Shown here: in pieces, positions 1-13,911 of the stretch
Layout: each line of letters starts with the position of its first letter
Numbering within the stretch: position 1 is the first letter of the stretch
Assembly: GCF_010015445.1 (NCBI RefSeq)
Contig: NC_053114.1
Coordinates: 31,920,079-31,984,078, forward strand
Direction of reading: 5' to 3'
Length of the DNA stretch: 64,000 nucleotides
From: Perca fluviatilis
Taxonomy: Eukaryota > Chordata > Actinopteri > Perciformes > Percidae
Made by a program: the position numbers and the translations under genes
The notes under the pieces: model-generated
Seen by the model: only the letters and a program-made list of their open reading frames with translations
What the model was told of the DNA's origin: nothing
Databases searched by the model: none

Positions 1-716
1 TTCTGCAAAATGTGATTTTCAAGCAGACAAACTGACCAACACATATATAATAAAAGATTGACACTTGGCGTCTGTGTATCAATCAACGGAAAATATCACG
101 ATACTATACTGCATTGATTTCCCACCAGAGATTTACTCCTTAGGTATTGAAATTGGGTATTTAAAGGCGAGGCATTTTTCGATACTAGATACTTTAGAGG
201 CAATTCGTCGGTGCCTAAAAAGTATTGAATTCGGTACCCAGCCATAGACATCGGCACGCGGTTGTTGCTCTTGGCCTGAATACTGTATGTGCGTAGTAGA
301 TCGCCTGCTTTCCCACCGAACCAAAGCCTACGCTTCTGCTACGCTGGTCGACGTAATGACGCCATCGTTGATTACGGGAAGGTGTTCATGTAGGTGGACC
401 GTTCAATGCAGTAGGCTGTGAGAAAGTGAAAATGGAACTCCTGAGCAGAAAAAGTGATGTTTGGCAGTACTTTCAGTCAAAAGAAGGCGATTCAAGTCGA
501 GCTACATGTTCAATTTGCAATGCCGATTTGTCTCGTGGTGGCAAGGACCCTAAACAATACACAACATTGCCTCTGTTAAAACATGTGCGTATGAAACATC
601 CGAAAGAATATGAGTTGTGCATGAAGCAATCTACATACAGCCGCCAAAAATCAGCAACTTCAGGTACGGCAAAGGAAGGACAGTCACAGCTAAAAACTTG
701 TGTTAACCAGACAACG
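1..716 (+). mobile_element. Truncated hAT-type DNA transposon remnant
   Basis: The segment at about 160-245 contains diverged repeats of a TCGATACT / AATTCGGTGCC theme, which I recognise from the ends of teleost hAT elements. It is followed by a GC-richer untranslated stretch (250-420) and an open BED-finger exon starting at 432. The catalytic part of a transposase is absent, so the copy is 5'-biased and truncated. The left end may lie outside the window. The hAT assignment rests on the BED exon plus terminal motif style; exact boundaries are not visible. Confidence 0.6.
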
Positions 717-776
717 GATTCGGTATTCGGTTACGGAATCTTAACCAGTGGATTTGGCCGAACCCCAAAAATCTGA
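432..776 (+). pseudogene. BED zinc-finger exon of hAT transposase, C-terminally truncated
   Basis: The ATG at 432 opens a frame of about 114 codons that stops at 774-776. The N-terminal 65 residues fit a BED finger: an aromatic start (DVWQYF), then a C-x2-C pair (CSIC), then a KHVRMKH block supplying the His pair. BED fingers bind DNA and sit at the N-terminus of hAT transposases and of domesticated ZBED proteins. After about residue 85 the frame runs into a terminal repeat of another hAT-like element, so no RNase-H-like catalytic domain follows. It could be a first exon with an intron, but I see no partner exon downstream. The finger itself has no stop or frameshift. Confidence 0.7.
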
Positions 777-860
777 ATTCGGTGCATCCTTGGTAAATAT
801 CGGCCAATAATGATCGGCAGCCGATCAATCAGGGAATCCCTAAAATGCACCGAACACTTT
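717..860 (-). mobile_element. Terminal fragment of a second hAT-like element
   Basis: The run GGATTCGGTATTCGGTTACGG, followed by GGCCGAACCCC and a terminal ATTCGGTGCATCC, reads on the reverse strand as a GGATGCACCGAAT-type terminus typical of teleost hAT repeats. A further GATCGGCAGCCGATC palindrome lies just beyond, at about 815-835. It joins directly onto the BED exon, so the locus is either chimeric or one element with these sequences as its inner repeats. Confidence 0.5.
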
Positions 861-1143
861 GGTTTATGAATGGCACAAATGACCACTATGTGGGCAGATG
901 ATAAACAGAATGTAGTAGGTTGCTGACATGGTTAGACAGGTTTCAAGGCTCTTTCTACAAGTTGAATCAAGGTTTGGTGTGCCACCACGCTGCTGTGTAA
1001 AACGACACCAAATAAGATTTAGAAATGGCTACTTTTTTCTTTTGTTTTACCTTATGCAGTTATGTGAAAACCACATTCTAGCAAATGTTCTATTCTCTTT
1101 GCAGGAAACACAATCCACAATACAAATACCATTTTTCTGTATC
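861..1143. other. No recognisable feature
   Basis: Unique-looking sequence between two mobile elements. I see no coding pattern, simple repeat or promoter motif here. Confidence 0.5.
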
Positions 1144-3083
1144 TTAAAGGGGTGATAGAATGCAAAACCGATTTTGCCTTGTCATAGTTGAATAACGACA
1201 GTTCGGTGGGTAAATAGGACATACATAGAAGCTCAAAATCCCATTGACACCCCTTTACTATGAAAATCTCATATTTTGAAACTGCCGCTGAAAACGGGCG
1301 AATCTCAACAAAGCTGGAAGTTGACGTAAGCATCCCAAGACCTGTACCTTTGTCACGCCCATGGATGTATAAAGAAAACGGTCACGCCCCAACATTTACA
1401 TAGGCTACACAACTGACCTGAGATCAGGTAGTCTTCTGAATCTAGGTTGCGCAGATCTCTGCTATTCCATTACAAAATTCACTTCTGAAACTTTTTATGC
1501 GAGAAATCAACTATGTAAAGCTCAAATATGGGCCGTTTTACGAAAATGGATGGCTAATTGCAAATTTTGTCCGACTGTGTGTCGGAGTTCAGCGGCCGGT
1601 GCTGCCTGGGTTGCTACATCGCCGCCCTGCCTGTCCTACTTCACAGACCCCGGCCTGCTGTGAGCTTGATTGAGCTCCGTCACGGCTGGCAGCCCACGGC
1701 ACTCCATACCCGCGCAAACTCACCCTTTCTGGGTGACTGGACTACCAAACGCCGCTGCCCTGACAGAGCTCCAGGGCCTGCAGCTCGCTGTTCTCCCTCC
1801 CCTCTTCCTGCTAAATGACCGGTGTGTGACTTAGAGCGCGGTCAGCGAGCTTGTTACGCCCGCAATCTCTTACAGCAAGTTCCAGTTAATCTTGTAATGG
1901 ATATGTGTGTTGAGTTATTTAGACAAACAATCGGGGAAATAAATGCCTCTTGTGCACGAGTCTCATTGATAGAGCCCGCGGTGAGCTGGAGTCCATCAAT
2001 GAGAGCTAGCTAGCCTCCTCCTCAACGAGACCTCTGAAATTCACAAAAATGCATTAAATTGATATCTGAAATCCGATAAGTGTTAGCTAAGCTTTGGGGA
2101 ACCTGTAATATACATCCCATGACGAAATTCAAACTGTAAATATACTATAGTTATGCCGAAAGTGTAGCTAGCTAGCCGCAATCGTTTCCCATTGTATTTA
2201 ATGGGACACATAGCTAGCTAGCTGCTCCTTCTAACAAGACCCTTCACGTTCATAAAAATGCCTTAAATTCAAATCGGACACAACTGTTAGCTTTGTAAGA
2301 CCTTGGGTAGATATTATATAAGTGGCGTGACAAAATTAAAACCGTAAATATACTATAGTTATGCCGAAAGTGTAGCTAACTAGCTGCGATTGTTTCCCAT
2401 TGTATTGAATGGGACATATAGCTAGCTAGCTGCTCCTCCTAACAAGACCCCTCACGTTCATAAAAATGCCTTAAATTCAAATTGGACTGTTAGCTTTTGT
2501 TAGCTTTGGAAGACCTTGGGGTAGCTGTGATATAAGTGCCGTGACGAAATTCAAACTGTAAATATATTATAGTTATGCCGGCAGCTGGCCGCGGAGCCCC
2601 GGTAGTGCAGTAATCGACAAAGGGTGACTTGCCCTGTGTATGGAGCCCAGCAGGCTGCCACTTTCTCGTCAGACTGTGTGGAGCTCCTAAAGTCCGACAC
2701 GTCTTACCAAATTTGCAATTAGCCATCAATTTTCGTAAAACGGCCCATATTTCAGCTTTATATAGTTGATTTCTCGGAAAAAAAAGTCTCAGAAGTGAAT
2801 TTGGTAATGAAACATTGCAGTGTCTGGAATATGAGATTCTGTCGCGTCTCTAATGTGCGTGTATGGGGATTCGCTCAACCAATCAGCTCATCTAAATATT
2901 CATGAGCATACCATATTTGGAAGAAAAGCTCTTTTTACAAATAGGGCCAAAACACAGGGATGCATAAGGCCCAATAAAATATCACCCACGCCATTTTCAG
3001 CCCAACAAATGTTACATACCCCATTAGGAGACCTTAAGGAACAGTGTGAAATACCCTATATAATCATTCTATCACCCCTTTAA
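1144..3083. mobile_element. 1.94-kb TTAA-flanked non-autonomous DNA transposon
   Basis: Both ends carry the same inverted terminus: AGGGGTGATAGAATG after TTAA at 1144-1147, and its reverse complement before TTAA at 3080-3083. TTAA target duplication is the signature of piggyBac and Kolobok superfamilies; I cannot choose between them. Inside the termini is a second, longer imperfect foldback: about 1485-1760 pairs with about 2620-2810, sharing ATATGGGCCGTTTTACGAAAAT and a CACCCTTT block. Between the arms lies a tandem repeat of about 210 bp. No transposase frame is present, so the copy is non-autonomous. Confidence 0.75.
2030..2580. repeat. Tandem repeat, unit about 208-214 bp, about 2.6 copies
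   Basis: The word GTAAATATACTATAGTTATGCC recurs with minor change at 2136, 2344 and 2558. Each copy also carries a GCTAGCTAGC block, a TTTCCCATTGTAT block and CGTTCATAAAAATGCCTTAAATTC. The array is internal to the TTAA element and probably arose by unequal exchange or replication slippage in it. Confidence 0.85.
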
Positions 3084-6323
<3,240 letters not shown>

Positions 6324-6382
6324 ACACATGTGTGCGTGCGCGCGCGCGTGTGCGTGTGTGTGCGTGCGTGCGTGTGCGTACA
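6324..6382. repeat. 59-bp strictly alternating purine-pyrimidine tract
   Basis: ACACATGTGTGCGTGCGCGC and onward alternates purine and pyrimidine without a break and mixes TG with CG steps. CG/TG alternation of this length is the classic sequence class for left-handed (Z) DNA. Confidence 0.9.
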
Positions 6383-6539
6383 ATGCATTTTTATCCATGT
6401 GCATTTGTCTCAGCAGTTTTTATTTGTCAAGATGTATATGTTGATGCAAACTTATGCGTGTGTGTATGTACCCAAATGCATGTTTATGAGTGTGTTTTGG
6501 TGAGAGAGCTAGAGCTTTTTGTGCATCACAGCAGAAAAG

Positions 6540-6670
6540 GAGGTCAGGGTTTGCATGGAGACTCAGGCATTTATCATTAGCCTGCTGCCGCTGCCGGTAA
6601 TGTTTCCTGTTACAGCCGTGATTAAGAGCCCCGCTTAGTTCCAGCAGCCGGTGCAGACGCACAAACACAC
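6540..6670. promoter_or_regulatory. Candidate conserved non-coding block
   Basis: Complex, repeat-free sequence with TTTATCATTAGCCTGC and GTGATTAAGAGCC, i.e. homeodomain-type ATTA cores in GC-balanced context. Regulatory role is inference only. Confidence 0.25.
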
Positions 6671-6876
6671 ACTTACGTGTGTGGTATCAACTATGTCTCA
6701 GGTGCTCTGTAGTTTTACAGGAAACTGCCTCTTTTACACCCAGTTTAGTTCATGCGTTCATGTTAGTGTGTGTTTGTTGTTTGGGGGCTGAGCTGTACAT
6801 GGTCTCTAACTGCGAGGAGGCTTCAGGGCCTGATGAGAAACCTGTCACAGTCACTCATGAAAAGAGCAATTCACTG

Positions 6877-6877
<1 letters not shown>

Positions 6878-6965
<88 letters not shown>
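6878..6965 (+). repeat. (CA)n microsatellite, about 88 bp
   Basis: Uninterrupted CA dinucleotide run. Confidence 0.98.
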
Positions 6966-6968
<3 letters not shown>

Positions 6969-7066
6969 CAGGGAGGTTGCACATGGTGAGTGTATTTGTG
7001 AATCATAATGGATGGATGTGCACCTTTGTCCCCGTTTATGAAAGCCAGAAAACTCTCACGGCAGCC

Positions 7067-7687
7067 TTAAAGCCGAGACACACCAACCAGACGGCCGACC
7101 GTCGACAGAAAAGCCAGTCGGAATGATCAGTCGGGTCCCCGAGGTCCAAAAAACTGCCTTGGAACACACAGAGGCGACACCGACTTGAGAAACGTAATAC
7201 TTCTCCATAGCAGCAGGCGGCGCTACTCTGTATTGTTGCCCAAGAAATGAAAACCGGCAGCTGATAACACGAACGAGTCACATGGGTTTGTTTTCTCCGG
7301 AAATTCAAAGCCAGACTGTCATGGCGGCTCGTTCAGAATACGATCTCATGTTGTACTAAAACAGTTCACTGAAACGTGTTTCCGAAAACATTTTAAGCGA
7401 GAAATAGGCCATGCAGTTGCTGAATCTGTCTTCATTTCAGATCGACAAAGGTCAGTTTAAAAGATTTTCGTCAGATTTTGAGAGACACTAGTCACGCTCA
7501 TTCTGCTCGTCATTTCTGGGTGAGTCCCGACTGCCCTGTCTCCGATTGAACATGTCAGGTCGGCCAAAATGAACGCCGACAGCCCCTCAGACTGACGACG
7601 GCACGGAACACACCGAACAGACTCGAGTCACCGACCTCGCCAGACTGTCCAACGGCCGATTATCGGCTTGGTGTGTCTCTGGCTTTA
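7067..7687. mobile_element. 0.62-kb TIR element, AGCC-GAGACACACC termini
   Basis: The left end AGCCGAGACACACCAA (7071 on) and the right end TTGGTGTGTCTCTGGCT (to 7684) are inverted copies with one base of difference. Flanks are TTA on both sides (7067-7069 and 7685-7687). A TTA/TA duplication fits PIF/Harbinger-type insertion, which is inference. The arms continue as imperfect inverted repeats rich in GGCCGA-like blocks. No transposase frame is present. Confidence 0.7.
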
Positions 7688-8202
7688 GTGTCATTCAGCC
7701 ATCTTCATTGGAAAAGGGTATTTTTGTTCAGAAGTATATAAAGAAAATCAACTTAAAACCACTTTTGCCTCTCTGCCCATAATCACATGCTCATCATAAA
7801 ACACTACATATTTGCATCCTTAACAACTCTACTTCAATTTGATTTAATTTCTTCAGATTGCAGAAATTATTCAGTATGTATCCAGATACAAAGAGAGCAA
7901 GATGCACAGCCATTGAATACAGATGAATACACAGGTCATCTCCTAATTGTCTTGGGCCTTTGATTGGTTTGCAGAATTTTTTAAATGGATGAAAAATTAC
8001 TTTTTTGACACCTTTGAAGTGGGTGACCACTGGTGTTTGTTTTGTTTTAACCTTCTATTAGCCTTATGTTTGCTCTATTTTAACTTGATGAAGGCAAAAC
8101 AAGATTGAATGTCCTTCCTTTTCTCTATTTTTCCCATTCCCCCCCCATTTCTCTCCATCCATCCTCCTGGTGTCCTCTCTGCCTTGCCTCTCCTCCCTCC
8201 AG
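7688..8202. other. No gene; AT-rich unique sequence
   Basis: Ordinary AT-rich sequence ending in a C/T-rich tract (8110-8202) that serves as the polypyrimidine tract of the candidate exon that follows. Confidence 0.5.
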
Positions 8203-8340
8203 CCGGTCGAGACTGTTCGCCACCAACAACATCTTTGAGTGTGCTCCTCTGTACTCCAAGGCAGGCATCATTGTGTGATACACCTCCTTCTGGCCTGAGA
8301 AAACTGAGAGAAGTACAAATAAAGATTGCTTAATGTATTT
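8203..8340 (+). other. Candidate terminal exon of an unidentified gene
   Basis: A strong pyrimidine tract ends in CCTCCCTCCAG at 8202. In the frame starting at 8204 it encodes 24 residues (including RLFATNNIFECAPLYSK) and stops with TGA at 8276-8278. AATAAA occurs at 8316-8321, about 40 bases after the stop. Codons look coding-like (GCC ACC AAC AAC ATC TTT GAG). A competing overlapping frame is longer but Pro/Ser-rich. I do not recognise the protein, and no upstream exon is identified in the window. A chance combination or a lncRNA exon remains possible. Confidence 0.3.
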
Positions 8341-9680
8341 ATTATATTGTTTTTATTTCAGTGCCTCACATGAACATTTTCTTTCTTTGAGTCTTTAAGT
8401 TCAGCGTCACTGAATGGGAATGTGCAAAAAAAGCAGGTCTAATCTGGTGACTCATTCTAAGAGACAGCATGTATGCCTGTAGGCAGTGACAGTGCCAGCG
8501 TTCTAAACATATCGCAAACTATTTCTATCACAAATAAATTTTGTGTCAGGTGAGAAACACCCATCACTTGAATAATGTTCAATGAATGCAGAAGTTCACT
8601 TTCCTTTTTAGCAATAAAAGGCCAAAAGCAGCTTTGGTACTTACATTTGGTGATTTCACAACCATTCATTGATTGTGAACAAAATAATTCATAAACATTG
8701 TTTAATTCTACTATTTGGCCAGTCTGGATAAGGTAGTGTAGTATTTTTATAATATGATACAAGATGCCAGGTTTTGTGTCATTATAGATGTCACATGGAT
8801 TTGAGATCACACCATGGCTAAAATGATGATACAAATCATACCGTTATTACTAATATATAATAATCCTGTAGGATTGGAGCAACATGCTTGATTTTAAGGA
8901 TGGCTTGCTAGGGGTCATTGAGGACCAAATTGGATCTCAAAAAGGTCCAATATTTTGAACAACGGCTGATCATGTTGAGTAATTCAACATATAAAAGTGA
9001 TTGAATTACACAGTTTTTGACTTTGATGTATACTTGACTTGCTTCCTGTTAACTGAACTTTAGTTCTCAGAAAATGTGAACTTAACATATCACATTTCTT
9101 GTTTTTACCGACCAACTATCCAAAACCCAAATCACAGAAAACTAAGAAAACCGTAACATATTCACATTTGATAAGTTGAAACCAGTAATTTCTTTTTTGC
9201 ATGATTTGGTTAAAAACCAAAAAGAAACAATAATTAAGTAATTGTTTCAGCTCTAAAAAATACTTGAAACAATATCTTCCTCAGATGTATCAACTTCCTT
9301 TATTCTGATACCTTTTGAAATACTTTATTTAAAATTTGATTCTACATTATTTAGACCAGCACTGAACTTTGTCTTGAAGTGAAGACTTCACATGACACCT
9401 TCTCCTGCTAGGCCCTGAGGCAGGACTTCATCACATAGTTGGCTGTTTTGATGATGAAGTATAAAGTGGTTTCATTGTCTCTACTCTCCATCACTTTCTG
9501 TCTCCGTCACAGACACAGGACACAGAAGTTTTATTATTTAGTATTATTTTATTAAGCTACTCCTTAATTCTCTCAAACTTCCCCGTCTTCATTTTTTCCT
9601 TCACATTCTTTTTCTTCTTTTTTTTTTCCTTTCTGTCTGTCTTCCCTCGTCTTCTCTTCCTCTCCTCCGTGTTGCTGGCA
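8341..9680. other. No gene; AT-rich
   Basis: No exon, repeat terminus or microsatellite is recognised. The reverse-strand 125-codon frame at 8457-8834 has no recognisable domain and no coding-like composition. 9580-9670 is pyrimidine-rich. Confidence 0.5.
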
Positions 9681-9845
9681 TTCCCCCGAGCCTGTGCTAT
9701 AAGGCGTGGAAGAGGAGCAGAGACAGAGCATTTAGTAATGGCTTCTTAATGGGCTTGTCGACAGCCACATTAGAGCGCACAGGCAGCGGGCGAGGCCGGG
9801 CAACGATATGCCAAGCCAGATGCCATGCCAGCTGTGGAACTCCGC
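9681..9845. promoter_or_regulatory. Candidate conserved non-coding block
   Basis: Complex GC-balanced DNA after a pyrimidine tract, with TTTAGTAATGGCTTCTTAATGG and a GCCAAGC/ATGCCATGCC cluster. It is unlike the AT-rich surroundings. Regulatory status is inferred from composition only. Confidence 0.25.
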
Positions 9846-10954
9846 TCTCTCACTCACACTCTCATTTGTAATCACATTTCTCATACGGATGGACACCATG
9901 TGCGTAAAAGAGAGAAAGCAGACAGACAGACATGTCCTCTCCCAATTCCTGTCAGTATATTCTTTTCATCTGCTCTGTTCTGTTTGTTTCTATCTTGCTC
10001 TGCTGCACTGGGTTCTTCTAATTCAGTCTTAGGCTGCAACAAAACTGTTTTTAGGTTTTTTTACCAGGGTGTAGTGATATGAAAAAACATAAATAAACTG
10101 ATCGATAGTCAGTGAATGCAACTGAAACAAAAATTGGAGGTCATCAACACTGTGATAACTTTGTACTCACCACTTGTTGAGATCTAAACAACGGCCATAA
10201 TGCTAAAAAAGAAGTACAACGGAGCAAGAAACACAGGCAGTCAGAGGATCATACAGGTTTTAAACAAACCCATGGGCAGTTAGAGCCACAGTAGTTCAGG
10301 CACGGAAGAAAGGTTACAGTTACACGTTGCATTCACAATAGGCGGTCCATTCAAACATTTAGCGCTCATTCAGTCAGCATACAACGCTGAGCTACATCCT
10401 CGCTGCTATATCTTTGCTGCTACACCGCTGCCTGCTTTCAGAAATGTAACTTCTTCCACCTCCCCAGTCTCCTCCTGCATGAGCATTTAGTTGTATGTGA
10501 ATTTTGAATGTTTTACCCATGTTCATGTTCATTAAATGTTGTGTATCACAGGCTCTGTCAGTGCTCTGCTCAAGCCTGCTCAGATCTGTTCCAAAGAATC
10601 CCAAGGGAATTAAGGTAATGAAAAAAACAAGAAAGGAAAAATAATGATGAGCAGGAAAAGGGAGGAAACATAAATCAAAAGGAAGAGTATAAGATACAAG
10701 TTTAGCAACTGAGTATGTAAGAGAACGCTGCAGGAAGGAGAGAATGAATAGTTTGATAAAGTGAGGGGAAAAGGATGTCAGAGATAGGGTGGAGTGATTA
10801 AATGAATAGATGGATGATCAAATCAATTGATGAATGTTAATGTGCGACAGTGTAACCGGGGACTGGAATGTCATTGTCAAAGGTCTTATAGGTCTCCAGT
10901 AGGGGGAGCCATGTGTCAGTGACTCCAGTCTGTGTCAAAGACCTTCATCAGTAC

Positions 10955-10959
<5 letters not shown>
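9846..10959. other. No gene recognised
   Basis: Mixed sequence. A splice-like pair could bound 10554-10616, but the upstream tract is weak and two frames are open, so it is not called. 10620-10850 is purine-rich. Confidence 0.45.

Positions 10960-11019
<60 letters not shown>
10960..11019 (+). repeat. (TG)n microsatellite, about 60 bp
   Basis: TG dinucleotide run continuing with one A interruption to about 11027. Confidence 0.97.
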
Positions 11020-11021
<2 letters not shown>

Positions 11022-11027
11022 TGTGTG

Positions 11028-11845
11028 CTGCCAAAGATTGAATAGTCAGAAGGTTGTTCTTTGTTTCCTCATCTGATCTGATCTTGTTGCTATCAAACCA
11101 CATTTTCCTGTGTCAGCGATGATCAAGTGTGATGAGGATCCAAAGAGAATTAGGTAAGTGTGTTTTTGTGCTTCCGTGCATGTCGGGCCGTGCATGTGTG
11201 TGTGTGTGTTCATGTATTGGCAGCTGATGGCATTTTAGGAGTTGAATCCTATATACTGACTGGCGGCCCTCTACACTATCGACAGCTGCCAATTGTCACT
11301 TCGATGACTGACAGTTCTGTATTGATGGACGGTACCTGCTGACAGAGAGATGGAGGACAAAGCAAAAGGAAACAGAGCACCATTGGAAGAGAGGGGCAGA
11401 GGAGACGGCAAAGAGAAGGAGGAATAAGGCCGGGGGAGTGCGCTGACTGGGACCAATAAACTTTCTCAATGTCATGGGTAAGGGGAAGATGAGTGGGAGG
11501 GAAAGTTTCTAACTTGGGTCTGGATCAGTCCAAACTCACATCTCTTATGTATCACAAGTACATTTTCTTTAAAAGTCTAGCTATGGAAATTGTTTATTTT
11601 CCAAAAAAGCACTTGTTTCTTTTATTGAATGTTTGTTTTTTCACTGTATCAGAGACATTTTTTTTTTTTTTCTGGTTTTGTTGTTTTTAGGAAATGAGAT
11701 GCTAGCAAGGGCTAGCATAGCATGTTTAGGTGTAGTCTGAAAGGGTGCATTTTCAGCCTGCTGCAGAAGAGGGGAAGTAACATCAGAGACTGCAGGAGAG
11801 GGATGTGGCTGCCAGTTGTCCAGAGGCAGAGAAGTGCAATGTTTG
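11028..11845. other. No gene; one micro-exon-like segment
   Basis: A 37-bp segment at 11117-11153 is bounded by TTTTCCTGTGTCAG and a consensus GTAAGT donor, with a single open frame. This is too short to call. A T12 run and T-rich DNA occupy 11640-11690. Confidence 0.3.
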
Positions 11846-12059
11846 TTAAAGTGCCCATATTATGAAAAAAAACACTTTTTCTGGGATTTGGGGTGTTATT
11901 TTGTGTCTCTGGTGCTTCCACACGCATACAAACTTTGAAAAAAATCCATCCATGCTATTTTGAGTGAGATACGGATTCTGAATGTGTCCTGCCTTCAGTC
12001 TTCGGGTGAGCTGTTCAAAATCTGCACGGCTTTCTACGTCACTAGCCGAAACGAGCTGG

Positions 12060-12112
12060 CTAACCGCAACCGTTAGCATGCTAGTGTTAGCATGCTAACG
12101 CTAGCATGCTAT
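12060..12112. repeat. GTTAGCATGCTA palindromic cluster
   Basis: Three tandem GCTAGCATGC/GTTAGCATGCTA-like palindromes lie inside the composite element. They can form short hairpins. Confidence 0.75.
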
Positions 12113-12239
12113 CTCGTTCTCAATAGCAAAGCACTGCTACAACACACACAAGTTCACCATAATCTACAAAAGAACTACTTACATGTGCGCCCTCGTTTAG
12201 AAGTCTCCCAGCTAATCTAAAAAAAAATCTAAAAGACGT

Positions 12240-12947
12240 TGTTTGATTTCTGAGGAGGAAGGAGAGGCTGGGGTCCAATTGAAAGATTAAGCAAAAGGTT
12301 TAATGAACAACACGATGAAAACGACAAGACAAAAACAATCCAACATGAAACACTGCAGCTGACAGCGGACTGAAATGACATGCCTCCTCTTCAGGAATTA
12401 CATCAATCAGTCCTGAAACATGACAAAACAAATACACTGTAAAACAGCGGTCTGCTAACCTGCTTCCCCTTGCGGGGTCACCGTTGCAGCCATGCGACAT
12501 GACAAAACAATACACTGTAAACAGCGGACTGCAACATGCTTCCCCTTGCGGGGTCACAGTTGAAGCCCTGAATCATTCTCAGGATCACACATTTATTCCC
12601 TACACCTGGGTGGTTCCTCAAATGAAATCTTCCCCTATTGGTCAGATGTCTCTCAAAAGAAAAGGTGTAAATTCCCAATCTGTGTGTCTTGAGGCCATAC
12701 CCGGTCACAGGATCTTAACAAGGCGGTGTCAATTGTTTCTAAACTACAGGAATACTCATTCTTTGTCTTAATCAAGTCTGGCCTAGCAGGGAGTGGCTCC
12801 CCAAAAAGCAGGAACAACAGTTACCTTTTCTGTGAGGACAATGAGTCTTCTACAGCATACTTTCATGCTAAATAACAGACATGAGGCAGACAAATGCTGA
12901 TTAGGCTTAATCAGTATTGAAACATTCCTTCACTCAGTCACACAACA
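12240..12947 (-). mobile_element. LTR-like insertion (possible solo LTR)
   Basis: Read on the reverse strand, the block starts with TGTTGTGTGACTGAG and ends near AAATCAAACA. It contains an AATAAA and, nearer its end, an ATTAAA, and has no coding capacity. This is the shape of a retroviral-type solo LTR inserted in the TTAA element. I could not find matching 4-6-bp target duplications or the second LTR, so the boundaries are approximate and another origin is possible. Confidence 0.4.
12341..12565. repeat. Tandem repeat, unit about 76 bp, about 3 diverged copies
   Basis: Two close copies (12417-12492, 12493-12565) share CATGACAAAACAA, ACACTGTAAA, CAGCGG and CTTCCCCTTGCGGGGTCAC. A third, more diverged copy precedes them. 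It lies inside the LTR-like block, where tandem promoter/enhancer repeats would be expected in U3. Confidence 0.8.
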
Positions 12948-13393
12948 GTTTACAATTTTAAGTTACATTTTTTACCTAAAAGTATATTGTACTAAAACAT
13001 AAGCATGGTTTTAACTTTTTTATCTTCAATACTAACAATAGCTAACCGGGCTAGAGCTAATGAAAACAATGAAAATCCGACTTTTAAATAGAACGCATTC
13101 AACTCGGGTATGACGTCATTCCCAGTTCCGGCTTCCGAGTTCCGAGGTAAATAGAATGCGGCATACATCTGAGCTACTGCGCATGTGCGAGTGCAATCAA
13201 AGATAGTACAGAAGAAGAAGAAGAAAAAAGGTCTCACTCTGTAGCTAAAACAGAGACAAGGTGAAAAGAGGATCTGCAGCAGTGAGAGACAAAAATATGG
13301 TGTTTTTTGAAAATTAAACCATGTAAACCTATTCTGGTACAACCTTAAAATACAATTATGAACCTGAAAATGAGCATAATATGGGCGCTTTAA

Positions 13394-13815
13394 AACACTG
13401 CAGTCTTGAACTGGATGCAAGCTGCAACAGGAAGCCAGTGTAGTTTCATGAAACTAATAATTTATATATATGTAATCTGCACATATTAAATGTACACCTT
13501 GAACATTTTTTACAAAGTACAAAATCAGGCATTTAACATAAAAAGTACAGAAACTAATCTTAGTCTTATTCAAGTTTTCCTTTTGGCTTGCTTGCTTGCT
13601 TTTTTGGGGCTTTAATCTCAAAAGCCTCTAAACTGAAAGGTGTCATGGCTCTGTAAAGGAGGAAAGGTCTGATAATTACTTTTTCTTGTTTCATATTGTT
13701 TTGAGTATTTTTGGACTGATCTTTGTGTGTCTCCTGATTGACCTTCTTAGCCCATCACCGATGCACACACACCACAATATCTTATATACTCTCACGTACA
13801 GTACACACACTTGTA

Positions 13816-13817
<2 letters not shown>
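13394..13817. other. No gene; AT-rich
   Basis: No coding pattern seen. TTGCTTGC triplication near 13590. Confidence 0.5.

Positions 13818-13908
<91 letters not shown>
13818..13908 (+). repeat. (TG)n microsatellite, about 91 bp
   Basis: Uninterrupted TG dinucleotide run. Confidence 0.98.

Positions 13909-13911
<3 letters not shown>

Larger units (their letters stand above)
11846..13393. mobile_element. Composite TTAA-flanked MITE, interrupted by an LTR-like insertion
   Basis: TTAA at 11846-11849 is followed by AGTGCCCATATTATG. The far end is CATAATATGGGCGCT followed by TTAA at 13390-13393. The right 190 bases are the reverse complement of the left part of the 513-bp element at 52252, so the two belong to one family. 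The left 350 bases (11850-12200) share only the terminus with that copy, suggesting a subfamily with different interior. A stretch with a separate origin (about 12240-12947) splits it. A small inverted pair (about 13085-13105 with 13140-13165, ATAGAACGCATTC / ATAGAATGCGG) hints at a further nested MITE. Confidence 0.75.

Noticed and set aside
2030..2580. Direct repeats that might suggest a CRISPR array
   Set aside because: Units of about 210 bp inside a transposon; no short repeat/unique spacer pattern, and the DNA is vertebrate-like.
10554..10616. 63-bp splice-bounded segment ending at GTAATG
   Set aside because: Weak polypyrimidine tract, two open frames, nothing recognised.
11117..11153. 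37-bp micro-exon with consensus GTAAGT
   Set aside because: Too short; GTAAGT is expected about 16 times per strand by chance in 64 kb.
12240..12947. Complete endogenous retrovirus
   Set aside because: No gag/pol/env coding sequence or second LTR is present; at most a solo LTR.
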